43,184 nucleotides of DNA from Siccirubricoccus soli (GTDB taxonomy: Bacteria > Pseudomonadota > Alphaproteobacteria > Acetobacterales > Acetobacteraceae), in the NCBI RefSeq assembly GCF_024178315.1, contig NZ_JAMZIK010000118.1, forward strand, positions 1 through 43,184. Reading direction: 5' to 3'. Shown here in pieces: positions 16,656 to 24,638 of the stretch. The translations under genes were made by a program, and so were the position numbers. The notes beneath the pieces are model-generated. The model did not search any database. It was not told where the DNA came from and saw only the letters and a program-made list of their open reading frames with translations. Numbering within the stretch: the first letter of the stretch is position 1; every line of letters begins with the position of its first letter.

Positions 16656-16780
16656 CCCCACGACGTCGCTGCGCGACGCCGCGGGGCCCCGGGTTACGGC
16701 CCAGGCGGGCGCTGCGCGCCGCCATGGGGCCCGTCCACTCCCTTGGACCAGCGCCTCGCACAGCCTGCCGCGGCAGGGCA
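16656..16780 (+). repeat. Gene-end repeat, family A copy 3 (long spacer)
   Basis: The element begins 4 nt after the stop. Hairpin 1 (16656-16686) is bounded by CCCC and GGGG and has a perfect CGTCGC, TGC, GCGACG stem. The second part, GCCTCGCACAGCCTGCCGCGGCA (split by position: 16754-16776), keeps only one arm of hairpin 2, itself a TGCCGCGGCA palindrome. The spacer of about 75 nt is longer than in other copies. The remaining 16781-16864 holds no recognised feature. GGGAGG at 16865-16870 is the next gene's ribosome-binding site. Confidence 0.7.
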
Positions 16781-16876
16781 AGGGGCAGCGACTGTTGTTG
16801 CACGGCGCCGCTGGGCCGGCCACTGGCGCGCGCGGCGCGGCTGGGGCAGCATTCCCGGGAAGATGGGAGGGAATGC

Positions 16877-17812
16877 ATGAGCGAGTTGAAAATCCTGGCC
16901 GAGGGGCTGCGCTTTCCCGAAGGGCCGGTGGCCATGGCGGATGGCAGCGTGGTGCTGGTGGAGATCGCCGCCGGGCGAATCACGCGCATCGGCGCCGATG
17001 GCGGCAAGACCGTCATCTCCACGCCGGGCGGCGGGCCGAACGGCATCGCGGTGGGGCCGGGCGGGAAGATCTACTGCTGCAACAATGGCGGCTTCCTGTG
17101 GCATGAGGAGCCGAACATGCTGCGCCCCGCCGGCGTGCCGCCGGAGTACAAGGGCGGGCGGATCGAGGTGATCGACCCCGCCACCGGCAGTGTGGAGGTG
17201 CTCTACGACCATTGCGGCGAGCACAGGCTGAAGGGGCCGAACGACATCGTCTTCGCGCCGCCGGGCTCGCCGGGGGAGGGCGGGTTCTGGTTCAGCGACC
17301 TCGGCAAGGTGCGGGCGCGGGAGCGCGACCATGGCGGGGTCTATTGGGCGGCGAATGACGGCTCGAAGATCGTCGAGGCGGCCTATCCGGTGTTCGGCGG
17401 GGCGAATGGCATTGCGCTCTCGCCCGATGGGCGGCGGCTCTATGTGGCGGAGACGGAGACGGGGCGGCTCTGGGCCTGGGATGTGGAAGGGCCGGGCGTG
17501 CTGCGGAAGGATCCCTGGCCCTCGACCAATGGCGGGCAGGTGATCTGCCAATTCCCCGGCTACCGCCGGCTGGACAGCATCGCCGCGACGGCGGCGGGAA
17601 ATATCTGCGTGGCGACGCTGGTGAGCGGGGAGATCACCACCGTCGCGCCGAGCGGGGAGATCCTGCGCGTGGTGAAGATGCCGGAACGCATGCCGACGAA
17701 TATCTGCTTCGGCGGCAAGGACATGCGCACGGCCTACATCACCCTGTCGCTGACCGGGAAGCTGGCGGCGATGGAGTGGGACGAGCCGGGGCTGGTGCTG
17801 CCCTGGGCGTAA
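16877..17812 (+). CDS. SMP-30/gluconolactonase family protein
   Basis: This 311-residue six-bladed beta-propeller is predicted to hydrolyse a sugar or aldonate lactone using a divalent metal. The family pattern is clear: LRFPEGPVAM with Glu15 as a likely metal ligand, GGGPNGIAV, KGPNDIVFAP with the conserved Asn/Asp, GGANGIALSPDGRRLYVAET, and LDSIAATAAGNICVATL near the end. No signal peptide is present, so it acts in the cytoplasm. ATG 16877 has GGGAGG at ideal spacing. It is first in a same-strand series with an FAH-family and a carboxymuconolactone-decarboxylase-family gene, which suggests lactone and ring-cleavage-product catabolism. A family-A element separates it from the next gene. Confidence 0.88.
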   Translation: MSELKILAEGLRFPEGPVAMADGSVVLVEIAAGRITRIGADGGKTVISTPGGGPNGIAVGPGGKIYCCNNGGFLWHEEPNMLRPAGVPPEYKGGRIEVIDPATGSVEVLYDHCGEHRLKGPNDIVFAPPGSPGEGGFWFSDLGKVRARERDHGGVYWAANDGSKIVEAAYPVFGGANGIALSPDGRRLYVAETETGRLWAWDVEGPGVLRKDPWPSTNGGQVICQFPGYRRLDSIAATAAGNICVATLVSGEITTVAPSGEILRVVKMPERMPTNICFGGKDMRTAYITLSLTGKLAAMEWDEPGLVLPWA

Positions 17813-17815
17813 GCT

Positions 17816-17910
17816 CCCCACGACGTTGCTGCACAACGCCGCGGGGGGCCAGGGGCGCAGGATGATCGGCGCCTCGCACAGCCTGCCGCGGCAAGGCCGC
17901 TGCAGGGCAT
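17816..17910 (+). repeat. Gene-end repeat, family A copy 4
   Basis: The element starts 3 nt after the SMP-30 stop. Hairpin 1 has CGTTG, CTGCA, CAACG within CCCC/GGGG bounds. Hairpin 2 pairs TGCCGCGGC with GGCCGCTGCA (17884-17905). The rest of the gap to 18126 contains a perfect 8-bp hairpin, GAAGGCGC (17959-17966) and GCGCCTTC (17973-17980), which may add to termination. The final 18119-18126 is a GGAGAGGA ribosome-binding site. Confidence 0.75.
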
Positions 17911-18126
17911 CAGACGGCGCCGGACCCTGCCGCAGGCTCCCCGGGCCGGTTCGCGGGTGAAGGCGCCTTTGCGCGCCTTCGACACCGCCGAAGGCGACCA
18001 TTCGCCAGGGCCATGGGGCTTGAGGTGCGCTCGACGGGGCCGAGCGCGCAGGGAGCGCGCCCGGGCGCGATGACGCCCTTGACGGGTGCGGCAGGTGGCG
18101 CCACGCCGCGGCGAGGTCGGAGAGGA

Positions 18127-18909
18127 ATGAGCATGGCACTCTGGGTGCGCTTCACGCGGGATGGCACGGAAGGCTTCGGCACGCTGGATGGCGAGACCAT
18201 CGCCGTGCACAGCGGCGATCTCCTCGCCGGCGCGACGCCCACGGGCGCGACGCTGGCGCTGGCGGATGTGGCCCTGCTGCCGCCGGTGCGGCCGGGCGCC
18301 TTCATCGGGCTGTGGAACAATTTCCATGCCGCGGCAGCGAAGCAGGGCAATCCCATTCCGGAATTCCCGCTCTACTTCCTGAAGAACCCGCGCTGCGTCA
18401 TCGGCCCCGGCGCCGCCATCCGCCCGCCCGCGGGCTACGAGGGCAAGGTGCTGTATGAGGGGGAGCTCGGCCTCGTCATCGGCAAGCGGGTCTCCAACGC
18501 CGACGAGGCGGAGGCCGGCGCCGCCATCTTCGGCCTGACCTGCGTGAACGACGTGACGGCGCTCGACCTGCTCTTCGCCGACGCCTCCTTCCCGCAATGG
18601 GCAAGGGCCAAGGGCGCCGACAGCTTCGGCCCGATCGGCCCGGTCATCGCCACCGGCCTCGACTGGTCGGCGCTGAGCGTGAAGGTGGCGCTGAACGGAA
18701 GGGTGCGGCAGGACTATCCGCTGAGCGACATGATCATCCCGCCCGCCCGCATCGTCTCCCTGATCTCGCGGGAGATGACGCTGCAGCCGGGCGACGTCAT
18801 CGCCTGCGGCACCTCGCTCGGCGCGCTGCCGATGCGGCCGGGCATGCAGGTGGCGGTGACGATTGAGGGCATCGGCACGCTGGAGAACGCCTACGCCCCG
18901 GCGGCCTGA
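18127..18909 (+). CDS. Fumarylacetoacetate hydrolase family protein (short form)
   Basis: This 260-residue enzyme of the FAH / 2-hydroxyhepta-2,4-diene-1,7-dioate isomerase class would act on an oxo- or hydroxy-acid after ring or lactone opening. Motifs include FIGLWNNFHAAAAK at the entry, the metal-ligand block LYEGELGLVIGKRV, CVNDVTALDLL and the terminal GDVIACGTSLGALPMRPGM. Two starts compete. ATG 18127 abuts the GGAGAGGA site, and ATG 18133 (MALWVRF) has better spacing, so the protein may begin two residues later. It sits between the SMP-30 gene and the carboxymuconolactone-decarboxylase gene, 16 nt before the latter. Confidence 0.88.
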   Translation: MSMALWVRFTRDGTEGFGTLDGETIAVHSGDLLAGATPTGATLALADVALLPPVRPGAFIGLWNNFHAAAAKQGNPIPEFPLYFLKNPRCVIGPGAAIRPPAGYEGKVLYEGELGLVIGKRVSNADEAEAGAAIFGLTCVNDVTALDLLFADASFPQWARAKGADSFGPIGPVIATGLDWSALSVKVALNGRVRQDYPLSDMIIPPARIVSLISREMTLQPGDVIACGTSLGALPMRPGMQVAVTIEGIGTLENAYAPAA

Positions 18910-18925
18910 GCAAGGAGGAAACGCC

Positions 18926-19321
18926 ATGGAAGAAGACAAGGCGCATGACGCGCTGCGCGAGAGCGGCCGCCGCGTGATGCGGGAGGTGCTGGGCGACGCC
19001 TATGTCGACAAGCGCGACGCCGGCACCACCCCCTTCAACGCCGCGGTGCGCCGGCTTTCCGAGGAATTCGCCTACGCCACGCTCTGGACCCGGCCGGTCT
19101 TCGACCGGCGGCAGCGCAGCCTGGTGACGCTGGCCATGCTCTGCGCCCTGAACCGGCCGCATGAGCTGCGCATCCACCTGGTGGCGGCGCTGAACAATGG
19201 CTGCACGGCGGAGGAGATCAGCGAGCTCTTCACCCATGCCGTCGCCTATTGCGGCTTCCCCGCCGCCATCGACGCGCTGCGCGTGGCGGAGGAGGTGCTG
19301 CGGGAGCATGGCAAGCTGTAG
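18926..19321 (+). CDS. Carboxymuconolactone decarboxylase family protein
   Basis: This 131-residue all-helical protein resembles PcaC (4-carboxymuconolactone decarboxylase), matching it in length and in the conserved block ELRIHLVAALNNGCTAEEISE plus HAVAYCGFPAAIDAL. It lacks the CxxC pair of AhpD peroxidase relatives, which favours a decarboxylase role. AAGGAGG lies 7 nt before ATG 18926. The 16-nt gap to the FAH gene indicates one transcript. With the lactonase and FAH protein it forms a plausible pathway for aromatic or lactone catabolism, although no ring-cleavage dioxygenase is nearby. Confidence 0.88.
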   Translation: MEEDKAHDALRESGRRVMREVLGDAYVDKRDAGTTPFNAAVRRLSEEFAYATLWTRPVFDRRQRSLVTLAMLCALNRPHELRIHLVAALNNGCTAEEISELFTHAVAYCGFPAAIDALRVAEEVLREHGKL

Positions 19322-19363
19322 GCTCCGCCAGGCGGATGGCGCTGCCCGTCGAGCAATGGTGGC

Positions 19364-20290
19364 TCAGCCGGACCCGGCGGATCCGCCATGGCACCTGGCC
19401 ATAGCCAGCAGATGCATGGCCCGGTGCTCCGCCGGGCCCTCCTCGGCCGCGGCCATGAAGACCGCGGCGGTACGGGCGGGCTCGGCGCCGAGCCGGTGGT
19501 AAACGGCGCCGACGCTGCCGGGGCCGGCCGCGGAATGGCCGGCGACGGGCATGGGCCGCGACAGGCCGGGGGCGAGCGCCTCGCCGATCATCAGGCCAAG
19601 CCCGTAGCCCGTCGCCACCCAGGGCCGGCCAGCCATCCTCCCGCCGATCGGCTGGCGGTCGATCAGGGCGGCGCGGCTGGCGGCGTTCAGCAGCCTGCCC
19701 CGCAGGAGCCGGTGCAGCGCCAGCGCTGCCTCAGCCACCGGACCGATGACGACGCCGTGGAAGGCCCAGCCCGGGTGATAGTCCTGCCCGCCGGCGAAGA
19801 CGGTGCCGCGCATATCTGCCCTGGTCTCGGCCAGGCGCGCGACGACGAGGCCGAGCGGCGCAAGCACCAGATGCTGCAGGAGGATGCCGAGCCCCGCGCC
19901 GCCCGCCCGCTCGATGCGGCGGCGGACAAGGAGAAAGCCGACATTCGAATAGGCGAAGCCTTGGCGTGGCGGGAAGGCCAGCCGGTCGGGCGGGATGCGG
20001 GCGAGGAGCTCGGTATCCGTCCATGGCTCCTCATTGCGTGCCACAGCCTGGTGATAGGCGGCCATGCCGCCGTAATTGCCAAGGCCGGCGCGGTGCTGCA
20101 GCAGGTCCCGCAGGCTGTAGGGACCTTCGTCGAGGATGCCGTCGAGGGACAGTCGGCCTTGCTCCGCCAGGCGGAGCGCGCAGGCGGCGATCAGGGTTTT
20201 GCTGAAGCTCCACCACGGCACGACGGCGGCCGAGGCATCCGCAGCAAGGCGGCCTTCCGCGTCGACAGTCGCGCTGAAGCATTCGGGCAT
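19364..20290 (-). CDS. Class-C beta-lactamase-fold serine hydrolase
   Basis: This 308-residue protein has the serine beta-lactamase/esterase fold. The nucleophile motif SFSK (Ser28, Lys31) follows VVPWW, and the second motif is Tyr-Ser-Asn (FAYSNVGF). The third motif is GHSAAG in place of the KTG triad, as in many esterase-like members. No signal peptide is visible, so it is probably cytoplasmic. ATG 20290 is preferred because the longer form, starting at 20341, would overlap the preceding gene by 32 bases. It is the third gene of a minus-strand series after the M20 hydrolase and the TPR protein. Substrate unknown; esterase, amidase or D-peptidase activity is possible. Confidence 0.8.
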   Translation of the reverse strand: MPECFSATVDAEGRLAADASAAVVPWWSFSKTLIAACALRLAEQGRLSLDGILDEGPYSLRDLLQHRAGLGNYGGMAAYHQAVARNEEPWTDTELLARIPPDRLAFPPRQGFAYSNVGFLLVRRRIERAGGAGLGILLQHLVLAPLGLVVARLAETRADMRGTVFAGGQDYHPGWAFHGVVIGPVAEAALALHRLLRGRLLNAASRAALIDRQPIGGRMAGRPWVATGYGLGLMIGEALAPGLSRPMPVAGHSAAGPGSVGAVYHRLGAEPARTAAVFMAAAEEGPAEHRAMHLLAMARCHGGSAGSG

Positions 20291-20309
20291 GCCGGCCCTG
20301 TCCGCCCGA

Positions 20310-21662
20310 TCAGTGCCGCACGGACTTCGCCGCCTCCGCATAGCCCACGCGCCGCTCCGGCGGCACCGGATGCCGCCCCGCCACCCGTTCCAGCAGCATC
20401 CGCACGTCCTCCTGCAGCCCCGCCTTCATGGCGCTGTGCAGGAAGAGCTGTTCCAGCACGTCCTGCTGCGCGTGGCTGCCGCCCAGCCGGTACATGCCGC
20501 TGAGCGCCGGGCGCATCACGGCGACCGCGCCGGCGAAGTCGCCCTGGCCGTGCTTCAGCACCGCATCGCAGATCGGCAGGGCGTAGTCGTGCACCAGCGG
20601 TGCGTTGGTGCCGGCATTGGCGCCGGCATAGTCGCGCATCGCCGCCAGCATGCGCTGCGCCGCCTCCCATCGCCCGGTCGCGGCCAGGGCCATCATCCAG
20701 TGCGGCAGGGTGAAGGCGGAGAGGCAATCGCCGATGCGCGATTCCGCCTTCGCCGCCAGCTCCTCCCAGCGGTTGCCGACATCGACGCCGTGCAGGCCCA
20801 GGCGGAACAGCATGGAGGCGGCGTTCTGCACGTCGATGTAGAGGTCGGGCTGCGCCTCCGTCACGCGGCTGCCCAGGTTGCGGAAGCCGGTGTCGTAGAG
20901 CGCCAGCACCTGCGCATGCTCCCACCGCTCCATGTGGTACATCGCGCGGTGCCACCAGAGGTGGTGCATCAGGTTGTTGCCGCCATCCCAATGCTTCTCG
21001 AGCGAGGCGACCCAGGCGATGCCCTCGCCGCGGCGGCCCTGCATCTCCAGCACATGCGCCACGGCATGGGCGGCCCAGAGATCGCCGGGGTCGAGGGCGA
21101 TGGCGTCGCGGCCGGCGGCCTCCGCCACGGTGTAGTTGCCGCATTCCTCATGGGCGAAGCTGCGGCAGGCAAGCACGCTGCCGAAGCCGGGCATCCCGGC
21201 CTCCCAGCGCGGATGCACACCCTCCACCGCCGTCAGCATCGCCTCCGGCCGGCCGAGCCAGAAGGCGCAAAAATGGTGCAGGCGGAAGGCGAGGATATCG
21301 GTGGGGTGCGCGGCGAAGATCGCCTCCCAGGCGGCGAGTGCCCGGTCCATCTCGCCATCCGCCCAGTGGCGCAGCGCGGCGACATGCGCCTGCTCGCGCG
21401 GCGTGGCGCGGGCCATGCAGCTTTCGGCGGTGGCGATCGCCGCCCTGGCCGGGGCGATGAAATCCTGCTTGTAGCCCAGCAGCATGAAGGCGGCCTTCAG
21501 CGCATGCGCCATGCCGAATTCCGGGTCCGCCTTGAAGGCCGGCTTCAGCCGCTGGGAGGTGTCGAAGCGGTATTTCAGATAGCCCTCGATGGTCGCGTCG
21601 AAGGCGGCGACGGCCTCCGCGCTGTCGGTCGAAAGGGCCAGGCCCCTGGCGTCGCGCTGCAT
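20310..21662 (-). CDS. TTC38-like tetratricopeptide-repeat protein
   Basis: This 450-residue protein of helical repeats resembles the TTC38/StaR-like group. Supporting segments are AFDATIEGYLKYRFDTSQRL near the N-terminus, the HHLWWHRAMYHMERWEHAQVL segment at about 230-250, and a C-terminal RRVGYAEAAKSVRH. The His/Trp-rich central part is typical of the family. Its biochemical role is unknown; the TPR-like fold suggests protein binding. The protein has no signal peptide. It lies 84 bp downstream of the M20 amidohydrolase and 19 bp upstream of the serine hydrolase on the same strand, so the three are probably co-transcribed. Confidence 0.8.
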   Translation of the reverse strand: MQRDARGLALSTDSAEAVAAFDATIEGYLKYRFDTSQRLKPAFKADPEFGMAHALKAAFMLLGYKQDFIAPARAAIATAESCMARATPREQAHVAALRHWADGEMDRALAAWEAIFAAHPTDILAFRLHHFCAFWLGRPEAMLTAVEGVHPRWEAGMPGFGSVLACRSFAHEECGNYTVAEAAGRDAIALDPGDLWAAHAVAHVLEMQGRRGEGIAWVASLEKHWDGGNNLMHHLWWHRAMYHMERWEHAQVLALYDTGFRNLGSRVTEAQPDLYIDVQNAASMLFRLGLHGVDVGNRWEELAAKAESRIGDCLSAFTLPHWMMALAATGRWEAAQRMLAAMRDYAGANAGTNAPLVHDYALPICDAVLKHGQGDFAGAVAVMRPALSGMYRLGGSHAQQDVLEQLFLHSAMKAGLQEDVRMLLERVAGRHPVPPERRVGYAEAAKSVRH

Positions 21663-21746
21663 GGCTGTGCTTCCTCCGCTCCTGTCCTGTCCTCTCCCCT
21701 GCGCCGGTTTGCCCGCGCGGGGAGGGGAACCGCAAGCCTCCCGGCC

Positions 21747-23006
21747 TCAGACCGCCAGGTAATCCGCCAGCACATGGATCGCAGCCATCAGGTCCGCGGT
21801 CTCCATGGCTTCGTCGGGGTTGTGGCTGCCATTGCGGTTGCGGATGAGGAGCATGCCGGTGGGCACGCCGCTCGCCGCGAAATTATTGGCGTCATGACTG
21901 CCGGGGCTGTTGAGGCGCGGCGCCGGCAGGCCGCAGCGCACGGCAGCCGCTTCCAGCCCGGCGATGATCTCTGGGTGCATCGGGCCCGGGGCGGCGGCGC
22001 TGCGCTCGCCGAGGGCGATCTCCACTCTGCGCCGTTGCGCGACCATGCGGACGATCTCCCCGAGCCTCGCCTCCAGCGCCGCCAGATGCGCCGGATCATA
22101 GGCGCGGAGGTCGAGCGACATCTCGAAGCCGCCGGAGACCATGGTCAGGCTGTGATGGCCGAAGGGGGTGTGGAAGCGGCCGATGGTGACGGCCATGGGG
22201 CGGCCCTCGGCCTCCTCCGCAAGCCAGAGCTTCTCCAGCTCCAGCGCCAGGTCGGCGCCGGCCAGCGCGGCGTCCCGGCGGAAGCGATGGGGCAGGCCGG
22301 TATGGGCATCGGCGCCGGTGATGCGGATGAAGGGGTGACGGACATTGCCGGGATTGGCGAGGCAGATTGCGACCGGCGCCTCCGCTTCGACAAGCTGCGG
22401 CGCCTGCTCGATATGCACCTCCAGATAGGCGCCGAGGGAGGCGGGGTCGCGCAGCGGCCTCCCCGCCCGCAGCGCCGCGGCGTCGCCGCCGCAATCCTCG
22501 ATGCTCTGGGCGAGCGTCCGGCCGGTGCGGGCATGGGTCAGCTCCAGCGCCCCCGGCGGCAGCCGGGCGAGCAGGCAGCGGGAGCCGATGAGGCCGAGGC
22601 CGAACCACACCGCCTCCTCGCAGCGCAGCGCCAGCACCTCGATCGGGGCGCGGGGCCGCCTCCCGGCGGCTTGCAGGGCGGCGACGGCGCCGAGGCCGGC
22701 GATGACGCCCGCGGCGCCGTCGAAATTGCCGCCCTGAACCACGCTGTCCAGGTGCGAGCCGATGAGGATGGGCTTCGCCGCGGAGTCCGTGCCCTCCCAG
22801 CGCAGGGTGAGGTTGGCGCCGGCATCGGTGCTGGCCGCCAAGCCGAGCGCGGCGCCGGCCGCGGCGATCAGCGCCCGGGCGCGATTCTCGCCGGGGCCGA
22901 AGGCGTCGCGGGTGATGCCGGGCGGGTCGCGGCCGATCTCGGCCACGCCATCCAGCAGGCGCTGCACGAGGGGGGCCTGGGCGGCGATGGCATCGGCAAG
23001 GGTCAT
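21747..23006 (-). CDS. M20-family Zn-dependent amidohydrolase (N-carbamoyl-amino-acid hydrolase / allantoate amidohydrolase type)
   Basis: This 419-residue dinuclear zinc hydrolase would cleave N-carbamoyl or ureido groups. Metal ligands are visible: His85 in GSHLDSV, Asp96 in GGNFDGAAG, Glu130/131 in RCEEAVWFG, His198 in EVHIEQ, and a late His in SHDANNFA. The dimerisation-domain motif ADAHTGLPHRFRRDA, close to the canonical AHAGTTPM, fits the HyuC/AllC group. CEEAVWFG deviates from the usual EEGxRF. ATG 23006 is the natural start, with a weak AAGG site. It is probably first in an operon with the TPR protein and serine hydrolase. A functional link to the hyuAB pair 6 kb away is possible but unproven. 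Confidence 0.85.
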   Translation of the reverse strand: MTLADAIAAQAPLVQRLLDGVAEIGRDPPGITRDAFGPGENRARALIAAAGAALGLAASTDAGANLTLRWEGTDSAAKPILIGSHLDSVVQGGNFDGAAGVIAGLGAVAALQAAGRRPRAPIEVLALRCEEAVWFGLGLIGSRCLLARLPPGALELTHARTGRTLAQSIEDCGGDAAALRAGRPLRDPASLGAYLEVHIEQAPQLVEAEAPVAICLANPGNVRHPFIRITGADAHTGLPHRFRRDAALAGADLALELEKLWLAEEAEGRPMAVTIGRFHTPFGHHSLTMVSGGFEMSLDLRAYDPAHLAALEARLGEIVRMVAQRRRVEIALGERSAAAPGPMHPEIIAGLEAAAVRCGLPAPRLNSPGSHDANNFAASGVPTGMLLIRNRNGSHNPDEAMETADLMAAIHVLADYLAV

Positions 23007-23050
23007 GGCAGGGCCTTGGTCAGCAGGATGCGCATTCTGCCCTCACCCCC

Positions 23051-23282
23051 GCCCTTTCCCGCAAGCGGGGGCGGCGGACGGGCCGGCGCCTCCCAGGCTG
23101 GCGGGGCCGGTGGTCCGGCGTGGCGCGGGGCACTCAACCCTTGCCCTTTCCCGCAAGCGGGGGGCGGCGGACAGGCCGGCGCCTCCCGGGTTGGCAGGGC
23201 GGGTGGTCCGGCGTGTCGCGGGGCGGAGGGCCACTCAACTCCTTGCCCTTCCCCGCAAGCGGGGCGGCGGACATGCCATTGC
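23051..23282. repeat. Two and a half imperfect tandem GC-rich repeats (units about 92 and 102 bp)
   Basis: Each unit begins GCCCTTTCCCGCAAGCGGGG or a close variant (23051, 23143, 23245). It continues with GGCGGCGGAC, GGCCGGCGCCTCCC, GGTGGTCCGGCGTG and CACTCAAC; the third copy is cut after about 38 bases. CCCGC-AA-GCGGG gives a small hairpin in every copy. The repeats fill most of the 350-bp gap between the M20 gene start and the end of the CoA-transferase gene, both on the minus strand. The remainder, 23283-23358, shows nothing else. Confidence 0.8.
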
Positions 23283-23358
23283 CGCCCGCGCCGGGGGCCT
23301 GGCGCATCGCCGGCCGGAAGGAAGCGCCACCCCGGCCCGCCCCCAGGGCCGGGAGAGA

Positions 23359-24477
23359 TCACAGCCCCACCTCCCGCAACACCTCCTCCGTATGCTCGCC
23401 AAGCGCCGGGGCCGGCACGCTCCAGGGGCCGAGGCCCGGGAGCTTCGGGAAGGGCAGGGTGCCGAGGCCCGGCTGTTCCAGCGGGACGGCGGCGCCCACC
23501 GCCCGCACATGCGCATCCGCCAGCCAGTCGAGCGGGGTGTTCACCACGTCGCAAAGCAGCCGCGCCGCCTTGAAGCGCTCCACCCAGTATGGCGTGGGCT
23601 GGCGGGCGAAGGTCTCCCGCAGGCTGGGCACCAGGATGTCGCGGTGCTTCGCCCGGTTGGGGAAGCCCTGGAAGCGCGGATCCTCGGCCAGCTCCGGCCG
23701 GCCGGCCACCTCGCAGAAGGTCACCCATTCCGGCTCCCGCAGGAAGGCGGCCATGAACCAGCGTCCGTCGCTGCCCTGATAGGTGCCGGCGGGGACATTG
23801 GCGGCCGGCGGCACCTGGCCGAGCATCCCCGCCTCCGCGACGTTGAAGCCCATCAGCGCGGCGGCGGATTGCATGAGGGAGACATCCAGCACCCGGCGCC
23901 GCGGCGGGGCGCCGGCATGGCGGTCCCGCGCCTGCTCCGCCAGCGCGGCCTGGACGGCGATGCAGGCGGAAAGCCCCGTCGTCATGTCCACCGCCATGAG
24001 CTGGCCGGTGCGGTGGGGGATGCCGTCGGCGCCGATATTGAGCGAGACCAGGCCGGTATAGGCCTGGGCCACGCCATCGGTGCAGGGGCGTTCGCTCTCC
24101 GGCCCCTGCTGGCCGAAGCCGGAGATGGAGAGGAAGACCACATCCGGCTTCCCCGCCTCCGGCACCAGGCCGAGTCGCCTGGCGACGCCGGGGCGGAAGG
24201 CCTCCAGCATGACATCGGCGCGGGCGGCCAGCTTCGCCAGGGCGGTGCGGCCTGCCTCCGTCTGCAGGTCCAGCACCACGCTGCGCTTGCCGCGGTTGAA
24301 GCTGACATGCATGACGGATTGCGTGCCCTCCCGGGTGGAGAGGCCGCGGGACCAGTCGCCGGCGGGCGGTTCCACCTTCACCACATCGGCGCCGCAGGCG
24401 GCGAGCAGGGTGGCGCAATAGGGGCCGGCAATGCCCTGGCTGGCATCCAGAACGAACAGGCCCTGATACGGCTTCAT
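23359..24477 (-). CDS. Family III acyl-CoA transferase (CaiB/BaiF type)
   Basis: This 372-residue enzyme transfers CoA between carboxylic acids. The N-terminus GLFVLDASQGIAGPYCATLL and ADVVKVEPPAGDWSR are hallmarks of the family. Asp198 in RRRVLDVSLMQSAAA aligns with the catalytic aspartate that forms the acyl-enzyme. Its C-terminal region has the usual PELAEDPRFQ segment. ATG 24477 is preceded by GGGGAG at 5-nt spacing; an upstream in-frame extension is low in complexity. It is divergent from a TctC-type binding protein 161 bp away, suggesting coordinated uptake and CoA activation of a carboxylate, though this is inference. Substrates are unknown. Confidence 0.9.
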   Translation of the reverse strand: MKPYQGLFVLDASQGIAGPYCATLLAACGADVVKVEPPAGDWSRGLSTREGTQSVMHVSFNRGKRSVVLDLQTEAGRTALAKLAARADVMLEAFRPGVARRLGLVPEAGKPDVVFLSISGFGQQGPESERPCTDGVAQAYTGLVSLNIGADGIPHRTGQLMAVDMTTGLSACIAVQAALAEQARDRHAGAPPRRRVLDVSLMQSAAALMGFNVAEAGMLGQVPPAANVPAGTYQGSDGRWFMAAFLREPEWVTFCEVAGRPELAEDPRFQGFPNRAKHRDILVPSLRETFARQPTPYWVERFKAARLLCDVVNTPLDWLADAHVRAVGAAVPLEQPGLGTLPFPKLPGLGPWSVPAPALGEHTEEVLREVGL

Positions 24478-24638
24478 GGCGTCTCCCCGGTGATGTTGCC
24501 GCCCATGGCGGGTGGCGGCCGGGCGGGGCCCGGTCGCCATTGGGTCGTCGGTCGTGGCGCGGTTGCAGCTTGCGGGCGTTTCCGCCCCCGCGCCATGGCC
24601 CTATCCTGCCCGGAACGGGACGGGAGGAAAGACCCAGG
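24478..24638. promoter_or_regulatory. Divergent promoter region between CoA-transferase and TctC genes
   Basis: This 161-bp spacer must contain both promoters. The only sites I can place are the two ribosome-binding sites: GGGGAG before 24477 on the minus strand and GGGAGGAAA at 24622-24630 on the plus strand. No convincing operator palindrome or -35/-10 pair was found. Confidence 0.45.

Noticed and set aside
13387-23006. Considered a single hydantoin pathway linking hyuAB and the M20 carbamoylase-like gene
   Set aside because: The genes are about 6.7 kb apart, separated by plus-strand genes. HyuA/HyuB homologues act on several substrates, so a shared pathway is not supported by position.
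23051-23282. Direct repeats considered as a CRISPR array
   Set aside because: Units are about 92-102 bp and contiguous, with no unique spacers of regular length and no cas genes.
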